A stretch of DNA of 64,000 nucleotides from an uncultured Clostridium sp. (GCA_900555835.1 USMK01000006.1:8304-72303); one strand, 5' to 3'; counted from the first letter of the stretch, positions 34,218 to 43,482 are shown. The notes: generated by a model from the sequence alone, not told the origin. Translations and numbers: made by a program.

Positions 34218-34670
34218 ATGAACGAAGTATATACAAAAGCACTTACAGAAGTTGACGAGATAATAAATCATTTAGATATAGCTACATTAGAGAAAATACC
34301 AATATCATTTAGGAAATTTGTGAAAACAACTAAAAATCAAGATTATAGATTTGAATATAAAGACAAATTGCCCCTAACAGAACAAGGATTATCGGACGAG
34401 GCAAAGGCTATAATATCTTTGATGTACAGAAATTATATGTGTAGCAAGGAAGAAAAGCAAAGATTAGCTGAAAAGGATAAAAAAGCATTAGAGATTAAAA
34501 GACAAAAAGAACAAGAAAAATATAATGTAGATAATATTATAAAAGAAAAACAAAAAGAAATGCAAGAAGCAAAAGCTCAGCTTCCAACAGTAATTAAAAA
34601 AGAGGGATTTTTTAGAAGAATATTAAATAGCATTAGAAACTTTTTTAAAGGAGGAAGAAAAAATGACTAA
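34218..34670 (+). CDS. Hypothetical protein, paralogue of the 10715 gene
   Basis: A 150-residue protein whose first 90 residues match the 10715 product (MNEVYTKALTEVDEIINHLD; DEAKAIISLMYRNYMCS). The middle is a charged coiled coil and the end is basic (FFRRILNSIRNFFKGGRK). ATG 34218 is preferred over GTG 34209, which would lie 2 bases from GAGGAC. It overlaps the next gene by 8 bases. Function unknown. Confidence 0.6.
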   Translation: MNEVYTKALTEVDEIINHLDIATLEKIPISFRKFVKTTKNQDYRFEYKDKLPLTEQGLSDEAKAIISLMYRNYMCSKEEKQRLAEKDKKALEIKRQKEQEKYNVDNIIKEKQKEMQEAKAQLPTVIKKEGFFRRILNSIRNFFKGGRKND

Positions 34671-35598
34671 TGAAAAAGAAGAAATACTAGAAATGCTAGA
34701 AGAGGGCAAAATAAAGATTTTTCAAGTAGAACAGAAATTAAGAGAAGACCCAGAGTTTGTGTTGGCTGCTGCTAAATTGAGTTTAAATAACTTGCAATGT
34801 ACTGGTTTTAAATTAAGAAGAGATGAAAACTTTATGAAAAAGCTTATTGAGATTGATGGAAAAGCATTAGCTTATGCTCCAGTAGAGCTTAGAGACAATG
34901 AAGAATTAGGTAAACTAGCTGTAAAGAAAAATGGGTATGCATTACAATATTTAAGTAGCCGATTAAGAAATGACCCTAAAATAGTAGAAGAAGCTGTAAA
35001 AAATAGTATGGGATGGGCTTTACAATATGCTAGAAAAGATTTACAAGATAATGAACAAATTGTTAAAGCTGCTATTGAGCAAGAAGGAAGCACTATACAA
35101 TATGCAAGTGACCGATTAAAACGAGATAAGGAACTTGCTAAAATTGCTGTAAAAAATCATGGAATTGCATTAGGAAATTTAGACAAAGAGTTAAAGGCTG
35201 ATAAGGAAATTGTATTACTTGCTGTTAAAAATTGCGGTGGAGCTATAACCTATGCTGATACAAAATTAAAAAGTGATATAGAGGTAGTAACACAAGCTGC
35301 AATTCAAAATGAGGATATTTTATATTGGAGTATAGGTAAAGAAATAAAAGACAATCCAGAGCTAATGAACCAAATTCGTGAAACTGTAAAAAGAGAAAGA
35401 GAAGCAAAAAATAGACAAATTCAAGAAATTGATTCACAAGTAACCCCTGAGCAAAGAAAAATGGCTTTATCTGAAATTGCAAAAATGAGAAAACTAATGC
35501 TTAAAAGTAATGACAAAAAAATACAAATGGATAAAACAGAGAATTTTGAAACAAAACCAATAAATGAATTTTTAGATAAAGACGAAGAAGAAAGATAA
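34663..35598 (+). CDS. DUF4116-repeat protein
   Basis: A 311-residue protein built of about five 48-residue DUF4116-type repeats, each with the pattern DxxxxxxAVKxxGxALxYAxxxLR (for example DNEELGKLAVKKNGYALQYL and DKELAKIAVKNHGIALGNL). Such repeats form helical scaffolds of unknown role. The C-terminal 80 residues are charged and helical and resemble the tail of the 11135 product, which occupies the same operon slot elsewhere. AAAGGAGG precedes the ATG. Confidence 0.75.
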   Translation: MTNEKEEILEMLEEGKIKIFQVEQKLREDPEFVLAAAKLSLNNLQCTGFKLRRDENFMKKLIEIDGKALAYAPVELRDNEELGKLAVKKNGYALQYLSSRLRNDPKIVEEAVKNSMGWALQYARKDLQDNEQIVKAAIEQEGSTIQYASDRLKRDKELAKIAVKNHGIALGNLDKELKADKEIVLLAVKNCGGAITYADTKLKSDIEVVTQAAIQNEDILYWSIGKEIKDNPELMNQIRETVKREREAKNRQIQEIDSQVTPEQRKMALSEIAKMRKLMLKSNDKKIQMDKTENFETKPINEFLDKDEEER

Positions 35599-35602
35599 AA
35601 AT

Positions 35603-35632
35603 AAACCTCGTAACTAAGCTACGAGGTTTTGT
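35603..35632 (+). terminator. Terminator after the DUF4116 gene
   Basis: A 10-bp stem, AAACCTCGTA / TACGAGGTTT, with loop ACTAAGC, then TTGTTATTTT. Confidence 0.8.
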
Positions 35633-35636
35633 TATT

Positions 35637-36104
35637 TTATTCTGCTATTTTTCTTCTATAATTTCCAGATATAAGTTTTGGAACATATACTATTAATTTA
35701 TATATTGCAAGTTTTATTTTTTTGCTCCAAATATATGATTTTCTTAGACCTTTATGAACAGAAAGACTACTGTTTTCAGTATCTTCTATTAGTGAAAGAG
35801 CTGTGCTAATTTTTTCTATTGGGAATATGTAGTTTTTACCATCATTATTATCCCATTTATTTATTTCATTTCTAAAACAGAAATTGAAACTTTCAAAATC
35901 TTGAAGTTCTATTTCAGCTTGAAAACCAAGTTCTGTTTTTACCATTTTTACTTCTGAAACATTTTCCCATAATAAACCAAATCCATAGTGAATATATACT
36001 TCTTTTGAATTATCTTGAAAAAGGCTTCCAATATATGAAATTTTTACAATACTGTTTGGAACTAATTTATCAGTATTAAAAAATATATTTTTAGACAACT
36101 CCAT
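35637..36104 (-). CDS. Protein with a CBM25/53-like carbohydrate-binding module
   Basis: A 155-residue protein. The central part VYIHYGFGLLWENVSEVKM ... FESFNFCFRNEINKWDNNDG follows the pattern of starch-binding CBM25/53 modules, where the strand VxIHYGF and a W-DNN-G-NY block are typical (NYIFPIE follows). No signal peptide, so it is cytoplasmic. The C-terminus is basic (KKIKLAIYKLIVYVPKLISG). AAGGAGAG precedes the ATG. A role in storage-polysaccharide binding is inference. Confidence 0.5.
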   Translation of the reverse strand: MELSKNIFFNTDKLVPNSIVKISYIGSLFQDNSKEVYIHYGFGLLWENVSEVKMVKTELGFQAEIELQDFESFNFCFRNEINKWDNNDGKNYIFPIEKISTALSLIEDTENSSLSVHKGLRKSYIWSKKIKLAIYKLIVYVPKLISGNYRRKIAE

Positions 36105-36197
36105 TTTAATTATCTCTCCTTATTTATCTTTTGCTCTAATCATTATATTATTAAATAATAATTTATTCAAGTATTTTTTACAATATTCTTCAAAAAA

Positions 36198-36764
36198 TTA
36201 TACAAAAACTTTACCTAAAATAAAGAATTCGTCGTTTTTATTTACTTTTATGTCTGAAACTGATTTATTGTCTGCTTTTAATGTAATTTGTCCATTTCTT
36301 GAATGGAATTTTCTTATTAAAAATTCACCATTTAGGTTAAAAAGACCTAATTCTTTGTTATTTAATAAAGTGTTGAATTCGATAAAAACATATGAATCTT
36401 TTTTTATGCTTGGTTCCATTGAATCATCTTGCATTTTCAATGCAATTGCAGAACTTGGAACATGTGATGGACATGTGATTAAAGATGTCATGTTATCTAC
36501 TGCAATTACTTTGTTGTATGCAATATAATCAATAAAATTATAGTTTTCTTGTTCTTCACTAAGTGTTTTGCCATATGTGTACATCAATGGTTGGTATGGG
36601 GTGTCCAGAGCTTTACAAATGTTTTTTAAAGCATTTTGACTTGGGTTTCTCTCTCCTTTTTCAATGTGTGTTAAATGTCCGATGTTTATTCCGGTGCGTC
36701 TAGCTAGCTCCGTTTTTGTCATATGTTTTTCTTTTCTGATTTTTGCAATCATATCACCTATCAT
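36198..36764 (-). CDS. XRE-family repressor with S24 (LexA-like) domain
   Basis: N-terminal helix-turn-helix (MTKTELARRTGINIGHLTHIE) fused to a C-terminal S24 peptidase-like domain (ALKMQDDSMEPSIKKDSYVF, nucleophile Ser in DDSMEP; EFLIRKF with the Lys region). Such repressors self-cleave after DNA damage. AAAGGAGACG precedes the ATG. It is divergent from the small XRE gene at 36993 with two identical 17-base sites between them. Confidence 0.8.
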   Translation of the reverse strand: MIGDMIAKIRKEKHMTKTELARRTGINIGHLTHIEKGERNPSQNALKNICKALDTPYQPLMYTYGKTLSEEQENYNFIDYIAYNKVIAVDNMTSLITCPSHVPSSAIALKMQDDSMEPSIKKDSYVFIEFNTLLNNKELGLFNLNGEFLIRKFHSRNGQITLKADNKSVSDIKVNKNDEFFILGKVFV

Positions 36765-36827
36765 AAAATTCGTCTCCTTTTTATTTATTTTTTATACATT
36801 ATACACTATTATACAAAAAAAGTCGAC

Positions 36828-36918
36828 ATTTGTCTAGTAGTAAACAAAACTTTAAATATATTAGAGAGCAAATAAATGGAAGAAAAATCAAAAAAATTAA
36901 AATTTGTCTAGTAGTAAA
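36828..36918. promoter_or_regulatory. Two identical 17-base sites between divergent regulators
   Basis: ATTTGTCTAGTAGTAAA occurs at 36828-36844 and again at 36902-36918, 74 bases apart. One lies beside the TATAC-rich start region of the minus-strand repressor, the other just before the promoter of the 36993 gene. They are probably operators for one of the two regulators. Confidence 0.65.
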
Positions 36919-36927
36919 TAAAATCTA

Positions 36928-36957
36928 TTGACTTGTCAATTTGCAATGTGATATTAT
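36928..36957 (+). promoter_or_regulatory. Promoter of the 36993 regulator
   Basis: TTGACT, an 18-base spacer and TATTAT. The predicted start near 36964 supports ATG 36993 and not the upstream frame. Confidence 0.7.
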
Positions 36958-36992
36958 ATTGTCAAGCAGGCAACGAGAAAGGGGTAAAAAAT

Positions 36993-37187
36993 ATGTATCA
37001 TAATAGAATGAAAGAAATTAGAAAAGAAATAGGTATGACCCTTGAACAATTGTCAACAAAAACTGGAATATCAATAGGATATTTGAGCCATTTGGAAAGA
37101 GGAACAAGGGAAAATCCTACTATTTGCATAATGGATAAAATTGCCTATGCTTTGGGAAGAAGTGTACTTGAAGTGTTTTTTAGTTAG
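36993..37187 (+). CDS. Small XRE-family regulator
   Basis: A 64-residue single helix-turn-helix protein, MYHNRMKEIRKEIGMTLEQL then TGISIGYLSHLERGTR. AAAGGGG lies 8 bases before the ATG. It is divergently oriented to the S24 repressor, like a Cro/CI-type switch left from a mobile element. Confidence 0.75.
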   Translation: MYHNRMKEIRKEIGMTLEQLSTKTGISIGYLSHLERGTRENPTICIMDKIAYALGRSVLEVFFS

Positions 37188-37324
37188 AATAATATTTTGT
37201 ATTTAGAATACAATAAAAATAAGATACAAAAATAAAATATATTTAACTGCGAAATATTGAAAAAATTGTAAAAATGTGTTAATATCTTTTTTGAGGGTAA
37301 AAAATAAAAGTTAAGGAGAGTCCG

Positions 37325-39136
37325 ATGGCAAAAAAGAAGAAAATTGTCGAAAACACAGAAGAAGTATCTAAACTAGAAGAAAACGCATCAACGACACTTA
37401 ATAATCAAATTGTAGCAAGTAATGAAAAAATATCCGAAGCAACCTCAAATACAAAGAATACAGAAGAAATTAGAAAAAAGCCAGAAGATAAGCAAGAGGA
37501 AAAAACAGAGGAAAAGCAGGAAAAAGATTTTAAGAAAATTGTAGACGAAAAGGAAACTAAAAAGTATAATAACTATGAACAAAATTTAGAGAGAAAAAGT
37601 GGAAAAAAAGGAATAATTGCATGTGCAATTATTGGAATTTTGGTTTTAATATTGGCATTATTTTCCGTTATATTTTCCCTAGTAAACCTTAATAATATAA
37701 CTATACTAGATGGAGTTACTGTAAGAGGAATGTCGCTCAAAGGCTTAACTAAGGAAGATGCGAAAATCAAGCTTACAGAAGTGTTTACAAGCCAATTTGC
37801 AACAGATATTACACTTATGTATAACGAGTATTCGCAAACAATAAATGGAAAACAAATTGATGCAACATATAATGTAGATGAAATTGTTAATGAAGCATAT
37901 CAAATAGGGAGAAGTGGAGATATACTTCAAAACAATTATGCTATTTTAAATTGCTGGTTAAAGGGCGTAAATATTGAACCTGAGTTTAGCTATAATCCTG
38001 ATTTGTTGGAAAATATTGCAGAAGATGTAAGTGCTAAAATACCAGGAGGAGTAACACAAAGTAGTTATTATATTGAAAACAAACAATTGATTATAACAGC
38101 TGGAAAAGAAGGTGTTGTTCCTAAAAAGGATGAACTAAAAGAAAAAATTTTAAAAGCAGTAGAGTCTGAAACCGAAGAAGATAATACGGTTATAATACCA
38201 GTAGAGGTACAACAACCAGATGCAATAGATATTGAAAAAATACATAGTGAAATATATGTAGAACCAAAGGATGCTTATTATACTACTGAACCATTTACAA
38301 TATATCCTCATGTAGAGGGTGTAGACTTTGATATGACAATAGACGAAGCTAAGGCTTTAATTGCAGAACCAGCAGAGGAATATACAATTAAACTTAAATA
38401 TACTACACCAGCGGTTACCACTAATAAAATAGGCTCAGAAGCTTTTCCTGATTTGTTATCATCATTTAGTACAAAATATGATGCTAGCAATAAGAACAGA
38501 AGTAATAATTTATTATTAGCCTCAAATAAAATAAATGGAACAGTATTATTACCGGGAGAGGAATTTTCATATAATAAAGTTGTAGGAGAAAGAACTATTG
38601 CTGCCGGATATAAAGAAGCTCATATTTTCGCAGGTGGTAAAGTCACAGATGGATTAGGTGGCGGAATATGTCAAATTTCTACAACATTATATGATGCTGT
38701 GCTGTATGCAAATTTAGAAATAACAGAAAGAAGAAATCACCAAATGCCAGCTGGATACGTAAAAAACGGACTTGACGCAACAGTTGTGTATGGTAGTATT
38801 GATTTTAAATTTGTAAACAATAGGAAATATCCTATTAAAATAGTTTCAGAAGTTAAAAATGGAGTAGCTAAAATGTCGATTTATGGTATAAAAGAGGAAG
38901 TCGAATATGAAGTTAGATTAGAACCAGTTGTTTTAAGCTACACACCATATAAAACTGAATATATAACAGATGCGTCTCTTGCATCAGGTCAACAGGTTGT
39001 AAAGCAAAATGGCTCAAATGGATGCAAAACGGTAACATATAAATATTTATATTTGAACGGAAATATGGTAAGCAAAACCGAATTATCAAGAGACACATAC
39101 AAGGCAATAAACAAAGTTGTAAGAGTTGGACCATAA
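37325..39136 (+). CDS. VanW-family cell-wall protein
   Basis: A 603-residue membrane-anchored protein. Charged cytoplasmic N-terminus, one membrane helix near residues 97-122 (GIIACAIIGILVLILALFSV), two peptidoglycan-binding-like domains, then the VanW domain (NGTVLLPGEEFSYNKVVGER, GGGICQISTTLYDAVLYANL, ERRNHQMPAGYV) and a short C-terminal G5-like strand region. VanW proteins act outside the membrane at the wall; their biochemical activity is not settled. AAGGAGAG precedes the ATG. Confidence 0.88.
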   Translation: MAKKKKIVENTEEVSKLEENASTTLNNQIVASNEKISEATSNTKNTEEIRKKPEDKQEEKTEEKQEKDFKKIVDEKETKKYNNYEQNLERKSGKKGIIACAIIGILVLILALFSVIFSLVNLNNITILDGVTVRGMSLKGLTKEDAKIKLTEVFTSQFATDITLMYNEYSQTINGKQIDATYNVDEIVNEAYQIGRSGDILQNNYAILNCWLKGVNIEPEFSYNPDLLENIAEDVSAKIPGGVTQSSYYIENKQLIITAGKEGVVPKKDELKEKILKAVESETEEDNTVIIPVEVQQPDAIDIEKIHSEIYVEPKDAYYTTEPFTIYPHVEGVDFDMTIDEAKALIAEPAEEYTIKLKYTTPAVTTNKIGSEAFPDLLSSFSTKYDASNKNRSNNLLLASNKINGTVLLPGEEFSYNKVVGERTIAAGYKEAHIFAGGKVTDGLGGGICQISTTLYDAVLYANLEITERRNHQMPAGYVKNGLDATVVYGSIDFKFVNNRKYPIKIVSEVKNGVAKMSIYGIKEEVEYEVRLEPVVLSYTPYKTEYITDASLASGQQVVKQNGSNGCKTVTYKYLYLNGNMVSKTELSRDTYKAINKVVRVGP

Positions 39137-39228
39137 AGAAAAATTATTAATAAATATTGACCAAAATGGTAACATGTGATATATTATGTTGTAATATGTC
39201 GAATTTTGTAGAAAAGGAGGAATCAAGA

Positions 39229-39495
39229 ATGAAATCAACAGGTATAGTAAGAAAAGTAGATGAACTAGGTAGAGTAGTTATTCCAATAGAATTAAGAAAT
39301 AATTTAGGAATTCAAGAAAAGGATCCAATTGAAATATATGTAGATGGTTCTTCTATAATTTTAAAGAAATATCAACCAAATTGCATATTCTGTGGAGGAA
39401 CAAAGAAATTAGTAGAATATAAAGATAAATTAGTATGTTTAAATTGTTCTAAAAAAATAGAAGAAGCAATGAACAACAGAGAAGAAGAAGAATAA
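39229..39495 (+). CDS. AbrB/SpoVT-like transition-state regulator with zinc ribbon
   Basis: An 88-residue protein with the N-terminal swapped-hairpin AbrB domain (MKSTGIVRKVDELGRVVIPI, ELRNNLGIQEKDPIEIYVDG) and a C-terminal CxxC...CxxC zinc ribbon (CIFCGG, CLNCS). AAAGGAGG lies 8 bases before ATG 39229; the longer open frame includes the ribosome binding site and is not used. It is typical of clostridial AbrB-like regulators of stationary phase and sporulation. Confidence 0.88.
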   Translation: MKSTGIVRKVDELGRVVIPIELRNNLGIQEKDPIEIYVDGSSIILKKYQPNCIFCGGTKKLVEYKDKLVCLNCSKKIEEAMNNREEEE

Positions 39496-39500
39496 AAATA

Positions 39501-39540
39501 AAAGCTAAATTGTTAAATTGTTTACAATTTAGCTTTTTAT
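39501..39540. terminator. Bidirectional terminator between abrB-like gene and rsmI
   Basis: The stem AAAGCTAAATTGT / ACAATTTAGCTTT with flanking A/T tracts. Confidence 0.85.
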
Positions 39541-39541
39541 T

Positions 39542-40366
39542 TTAATTTAAAAAATGCTGATATATATCGTTTTTAGGTAATTTTCTATCTTTGGCTATCA
39601 TTTTAATTATTTCTTTTTTAGGATAGCCTAAGTTTTTGTAAAAAGCGAAGTGCTCTTCTAAACTACTGGAATTTAGCTTTTCTATCATATCATTATCACT
39701 ATTTTGGTTTGCTTCAACAATTATTACATATTCTCCTTTTGGAGTAATATTTTGAATAATATCTTTAACATAACCGTATGTAAAATCTTCATGTATTTTA
39801 GTTAGTTCACGTGCTAAGGTTATTTTTCTGTTGCCTAGAACTTCTAAAATTGTTTCCAATGTGTTTATTAGCTTATGAGGAGCTTCGTAAAAAATTAGTG
39901 TTTTGTCAATATCGTATAATGAAGAAAGTTTATTTATTTTTTCTGTTTTGTTTACTGGTAAAAATCCAATAAAGCAAAATTCTTTTGCAGATATTCCAGA
40001 GGCAATTAAACCTGTAATTAAAGCACAAGGTCCAGGAATTGGAACAATTTTTATATTGTTTTCAATTGCACAATGTACAATTTCTTCACCAGGGTCGGAA
40101 ATTACTGGTGTTCCTGCATCTGAAACTAATGCAATATTTTTGCCATCTTTTAGTTTGGATATAATTACATCACTTTTTATCAATTCATTTTCTTTATAAC
40201 AACTTATAAGTGGTTTGGAAACATTTAAGTGATTTAGCAATTTAAGAGTATGCCTTGTGTCTTCTGCTGCAATGTAATCGACTGATTTTAGCGTGTTTAT
40301 GGCTCTTAAAGTAATATCATCTAAATTTCCAATAGGTGTTGCAACTAAATATAAAATTCCACTCAT
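39542..40366 (-). CDS. rsmI: 16S rRNA (cytidine1402-2'-O)-methyltransferase RsmI
   Basis: SAM-dependent tetrapyrrole-methylase-fold enzyme modifying C1402 in the ribosomal decoding centre. Motifs: LYLVATPIGNLDDITLRA, AAEDTRHTLKLLNHL, ALVSDAGTPVISDPG, PGPCALITGLIASG, FYEAPHKL and LARELTKIHED. The length of 274 is usual. AAAGGAGG precedes the ATG. It lies 13 bases downstream of the trmN6-like gene in a two-gene operon, an arrangement common in Firmicutes. Confidence 0.96.
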   Translation of the reverse strand: MSGILYLVATPIGNLDDITLRAINTLKSVDYIAAEDTRHTLKLLNHLNVSKPLISCYKENELIKSDVIISKLKDGKNIALVSDAGTPVISDPGEEIVHCAIENNIKIVPIPGPCALITGLIASGISAKEFCFIGFLPVNKTEKINKLSSLYDIDKTLIFYEAPHKLINTLETILEVLGNRKITLARELTKIHEDFTYGYVKDIIQNITPKGEYVIIVEANQNSDNDMIEKLNSSSLEEHFAFYKNLGYPKKEIIKMIAKDRKLPKNDIYQHFLN

Positions 40367-40379
40367 AATAAGACCTCCT

Positions 40380-41123
40380 TTAAATTTTTCCGTATATTTT
40401 CAAGATTTCGTTAGTATAGGTATTGTCCTTATTATAAACAATAAGAGGAGACTCAACCTTTAAAAATGGTTTAGAATTTTTAACTGCTTTTATTAGAAGC
40501 AAATTTGGAGCTTTGTCTTCAAAAGGCTGAACAAATCTTAGAACTTTTGGCTCTAATTTGTATTTTCTAAGTAAAGCTATAATATCAGCAAGCCTATCTG
40601 GTCTGTGTACCATATAGAAACTACCACTATTTTTTAGCATTTTATTAGAAACCATAATAACATCTTCTAAATTACACATAATTTCGTGTCTAGAAATAAG
40701 CTTTTCTGTGCTTGTATTTGTAAGTCCAGAATTTTCTTTTTTGTATGGTGGATTTGTAACAATTACATCAAAACTGCCTAATTCAAAATGGGAAGGGATA
40801 TTTTTTAAGTCGTCATTTATTATTGTAATTCTATCTTCTAAATTATTTAAACAAACGCTTCTCATAGCCATATTTGCGACATTTTCTTGAATTTCAACTG
40901 CGGTTATGTGTGTGTTTTCCGTTTTTCCTGCAAGTAAAATAGAAATTATTCCTGTTCCAGTGCATAAATCCAAAATATTACTTCCTTTTTTAATTTCTTT
41001 TGCAAAATTGGAAAGCAAAACTGCATCTATGCCAAAACAAAATCCGGAAGTGGATTGTATAATTTGGTAGTTATTAAATTCTAAATCATCAATTCTTTCA
41101 TTATTATTTAAATGTATATCCAT
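40380..41123 (-). CDS. trmN6: tRNA1(Val) (adenine37-N6)-methyltransferase family protein
   Basis: Class I methyltransferase: SAM-binding ILDLCTGTGIISILLA and catalytic NPPY (FDVIVTNPPYKKENSG), the N6-adenine-type motif. The start IDDLEFNNYQIIQS and the FGIDAVLLSNF block match the YfiC/TrmN6 (YabB-like) family, placed before rsmI as in many Firmicutes. The exact tRNA target in this organism is inferred. Confidence 0.88.
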   Translation of the reverse strand: MDIHLNNNERIDDLEFNNYQIIQSTSGFCFGIDAVLLSNFAKEIKKGSNILDLCTGTGIISILLAGKTENTHITAVEIQENVANMAMRSVCLNNLEDRITIINDDLKNIPSHFELGSFDVIVTNPPYKKENSGLTNTSTEKLISRHEIMCNLEDVIMVSNKMLKNSGSFYMVHRPDRLADIIALLRKYKLEPKVLRFVQPFEDKAPNLLLIKAVKNSKPFLKVESPLIVYNKDNTYTNEILKIYGKI

Positions 41124-41194
41124 AATTCACCTTAAAAAATTTTTATCATATTATATAATAAATTTTAAAAAAAGTCTAATGAAGGAGAAGAAAA

Positions 41195-41356
41195 GTGGAT
41201 AATTTGTTTAGAGCAAGTGATAAAAAAGAAAAGAAAAAAGGAAAATTCACGGTAAAAAAAGAGCAAACATTAAAATCGCTAGGTGATGTAGAAAATTTTT
41301 TGAATCAGGCAAAAAAGGCAATAAATCATATAACACTATATAAGATATTAAAATAA
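41195..41356 (+). CDS. Small hypothetical protein (53 aa)
   Basis: The ORF starts GTG (MDNLFRASDKKEKKKGKFTV) with GAAGGAG 7 bases upstream and ends ITLYKILK. Basic N-terminus, amphipathic C-terminal helix. Not recognised. It is divergent from trmN6 with its start 72 bases away; support rests on the ribosome binding site and the intact frame. Confidence 0.45.
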   Translation: MDNLFRASDKKEKKKGKFTVKKEQTLKSLGDVENFLNQAKKAINHITLYKILK

Positions 41357-41398
41357 TAGGGCTTTAAAAATGTGTAAAATTAGCCTAATAAATTCCAT

Positions 41399-41440
41399 AA
41401 AAATAGATTTAAGCTAAACTTTTAACTTAAATCTATTTTT
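41399..41440. terminator. Bidirectional terminator
   Basis: A 15-bp perfect stem, AAAAATAGATTTAAG / CTTAAATCTATTTTT, with a 12-base loop. Confidence 0.85.
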
Positions 41441-41473
41441 CTTAGGAGTTGTTACAGTTTCTTAAAAAAGGAA

Positions 41474-42010
41474 CTAATCATTACCATTGTTTCCATCATT
41501 GACATGATCTTCAAAATTGTCATAATCGTCGAAATGATCTTCAAAATTGTGGTCAACTTCTTCAAAGTTACCATCAAAATCATGATGTGGTGGTTCAGGT
41601 GGCTGACTATCAAATGAAGGACCATCATCAACTTCATCATATACCAAGCTTAGAAGCCACGAAATCATTAGCGTATGAGATAACCAATCAACAAAAGAAT
41701 GTTTAGGTCTTTGTTCATATTGTGGTTCCTGCGTGCTAACTGGATTGGGTGTTTCTACATTATTTACCATAGTTTTATCATAACGATTAACGGTAAATAA
41801 CTGTGCTGCAAAAATTGCAACAACAACCGTAATTTCCGTGCTTGACCATATATCATTTGGCTTGTGCATTAAGCCAATGTAAGCAAGCAAACAAGAAATT
41901 AGTACTGTCCGGATAAATGTTATGCCAACTCCTTTTTTGTATAGACCTACGTGGATAAATTGTGTAATTACAAATACAAAAATAAAGATAATTACATTAA
42001 GTAAGAGCAT
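41474..42010 (-). CDS. Membrane protein with acidic, Asp/His-rich tail
   Basis: About 178 residues: three to four membrane segments (LNVIIFIFVFVITQFI, TVLISCLLAYIGLM, ITVVVAIFAAQLF, TLMISWLLSLVY), then a cytoplasmic or external tail of repeated NFEDHFDDYDNFEDH units rich in Asp, His and Asn, possibly metal-binding. ATG 42010 with AGGCAGGGAC upstream is preferred over the TTG 24 bases earlier. Not recognised. Confidence 0.5.
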   Translation of the reverse strand: MLLLNVIIFIFVFVITQFIHVGLYKKGVGITFIRTVLISCLLAYIGLMHKPNDIWSSTEITVVVAIFAAQLFTVNRYDKTMVNNVETPNPVSTQEPQYEQRPKHSFVDWLSHTLMISWLLSLVYDEVDDGPSFDSQPPEPPHHDFDGNFEEVDHNFEDHFDDYDNFEDHVNDGNNGND

Positions 42011-42069
42011 TGTAAGTCCCTGCCTTTCTAACAAAAGTATAACTAAATTATATCACAAATTTACATAAA

Positions 42070-42636
42070 TTACAAAGATTTTCTTACAAAGGGATCTTTT
42101 AAAGAAAAATTGCAGTTGATGAAATTTGCATTTTCATTTCCATCAATTACAAATTTAACACTATCAACTTCTGTAAGTTCTGTAAGAGTATTAACAATAG
42201 AATAGACCATATTGCTGGCTATATTCACATCAGAGGTAGAAGATATAAAGCTAGAAGATAAATCTATTGTAACTTTATTGCCATCAATTTTTGCAGAATT
42301 AACAGTGGTCCCATCAGGTATGATTTTTTCTAATCCTTCAATGCTAGGCCCAGAAAGCAATAGGTTGATTAAAGCTAAATATGGATTTGAAAGTAGTTCT
42401 TTTGAATCTATACTACGACTTTCGTATTTTAAATTATTACTATTTATTTCCTTAAAATATAATTTTACAATAGTTCGCCTAAACTGCTCGTCAGAAATTT
42501 CTGCTTGCGGAACATATTCGTCGCCTATTGAATTTGGATTTAATGACAATTGCTTAAATATGTAAAAACCGGTCATAGCTAAAATTATAACAATAAGAAT
42601 AATGGAAAAAAACATTTTAAAACGTTTATTATTCAT
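42070..42636 (-). CDS. GerMN-domain membrane-anchored protein
   Basis: A 188-residue protein with an N-terminal membrane anchor (MFFSIILIVIILAMTGFYIF) and the GerMN domain (LALINLLLSGPSIEGLEKII, PDGTTVNSAKIDGNKVTIDL, VYSIVNTLTELTEVDSVKF). In Bacillus, GerM is needed for spore germination and septal peptidoglycan work. GGAGG precedes the ATG. Confidence 0.82.
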   Translation of the reverse strand: MNNKRFKMFFSIILIVIILAMTGFYIFKQLSLNPNSIGDEYVPQAEISDEQFRRTIVKLYFKEINSNNLKYESRSIDSKELLSNPYLALINLLLSGPSIEGLEKIIPDGTTVNSAKIDGNKVTIDLSSSFISSTSDVNIASNMVYSIVNTLTELTEVDSVKFVIDGNENANFINCNFSLKDPFVRKSL

Positions 42637-42762
42637 AAAAAACCTCCAAAAAATAATTTGATAAATAATATTAAAAACAAGTCCAAAATAGAACCCATAA
42701 TTGACAATTTACGAAAAATAGTGTAAATTATTAGAATAAAAATATGAGAAAGGGAATCAAAT

Positions 42763-43425
42763 ATGAAAAAAGTAAAAGATCCAGTGAGTGGATTTTCACA
42801 TTTATTAGGAGCGATAGCTTCAATTGTTGGTTTAGTTTTTCTAATAATATGGGCAGCAAAATACGGCGAAGGTGCATGGGACGTAGTATCATTTACCATA
42901 TTTGGCGTAAGCATGTTTCTTTTGTATGTATGTAGTGCAAATTACCACTTGTTTAATGTAGGGGAAAAGGCCACAAGAGTATTAAGAAAACTTGACCATA
43001 TAATGATATATATACTAATTGCAGGAACATATACACCAATTTGCTTAGGACCTCTAAGAGGAGGTTGGGGATGGAGCATATTTGGAGTAGTTTGGGGAAT
43101 TGCATTGCTAGGAGTATTTTTAACAATATTTTACTTAAAAGCACCAAGATGGATAACCACAGGACTATATCTAGCAATGGGCTGGCTGGTAGTAATTGCG
43201 ACATATCCAATGATAGTAACATTTTCACAAGCCGGAATGTTATATTCTCTTTGGTGGTTACTAGCAGGGGGATTATTATACACAATAGGAGCAATAATAT
43301 ATGCCCTAAAATGGCCACCTTTGAAAAATAAATATTTCGGATTTCACGAAATATTCCATATATTTATTTTATTAGGAAGTTTCTGTTTGTATTGGTTTAT
43401 AATAAGATATGTGCTAAATATGTAG
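42763..43425 (+). CDS. Hemolysin III / PAQR-family membrane protein
   Basis: A 220-residue, seven-helix membrane protein of the HlyIII (YqfA/TrhA-like) family: PVSGFSHLLGAIASIVGL at the start, the SANYHLF and LDHIMIYILIAGTYTPICL histidine/aspartate motifs, and the C-terminal FHEIFHIFILLGS. These residues line a metal site in PAQR proteins. AAAGGGA precedes the ATG. Confidence 0.9.
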   Translation: MKKVKDPVSGFSHLLGAIASIVGLVFLIIWAAKYGEGAWDVVSFTIFGVSMFLLYVCSANYHLFNVGEKATRVLRKLDHIMIYILIAGTYTPICLGPLRGGWGWSIFGVVWGIALLGVFLTIFYLKAPRWITTGLYLAMGWLVVIATYPMIVTFSQAGMLYSLWWLLAGGLLYTIGAIIYALKWPPLKNKYFGFHEIFHIFILLGSFCLYWFIIRYVLNM

Positions 43426-43446
43426 CAATTTTTTTACAAATCGAGC

Positions 43447-43476
43447 TTGACTTTTTTATAGAAAATAGTGTAATAT
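43447..43476 (+). promoter_or_regulatory. Promoter of a small RNA upstream of the CRISPR locus
   Basis: TTGACT, an 18-base spacer and TAATAT. Confidence 0.65.
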
Positions 43477-43482
43477 ATATTT

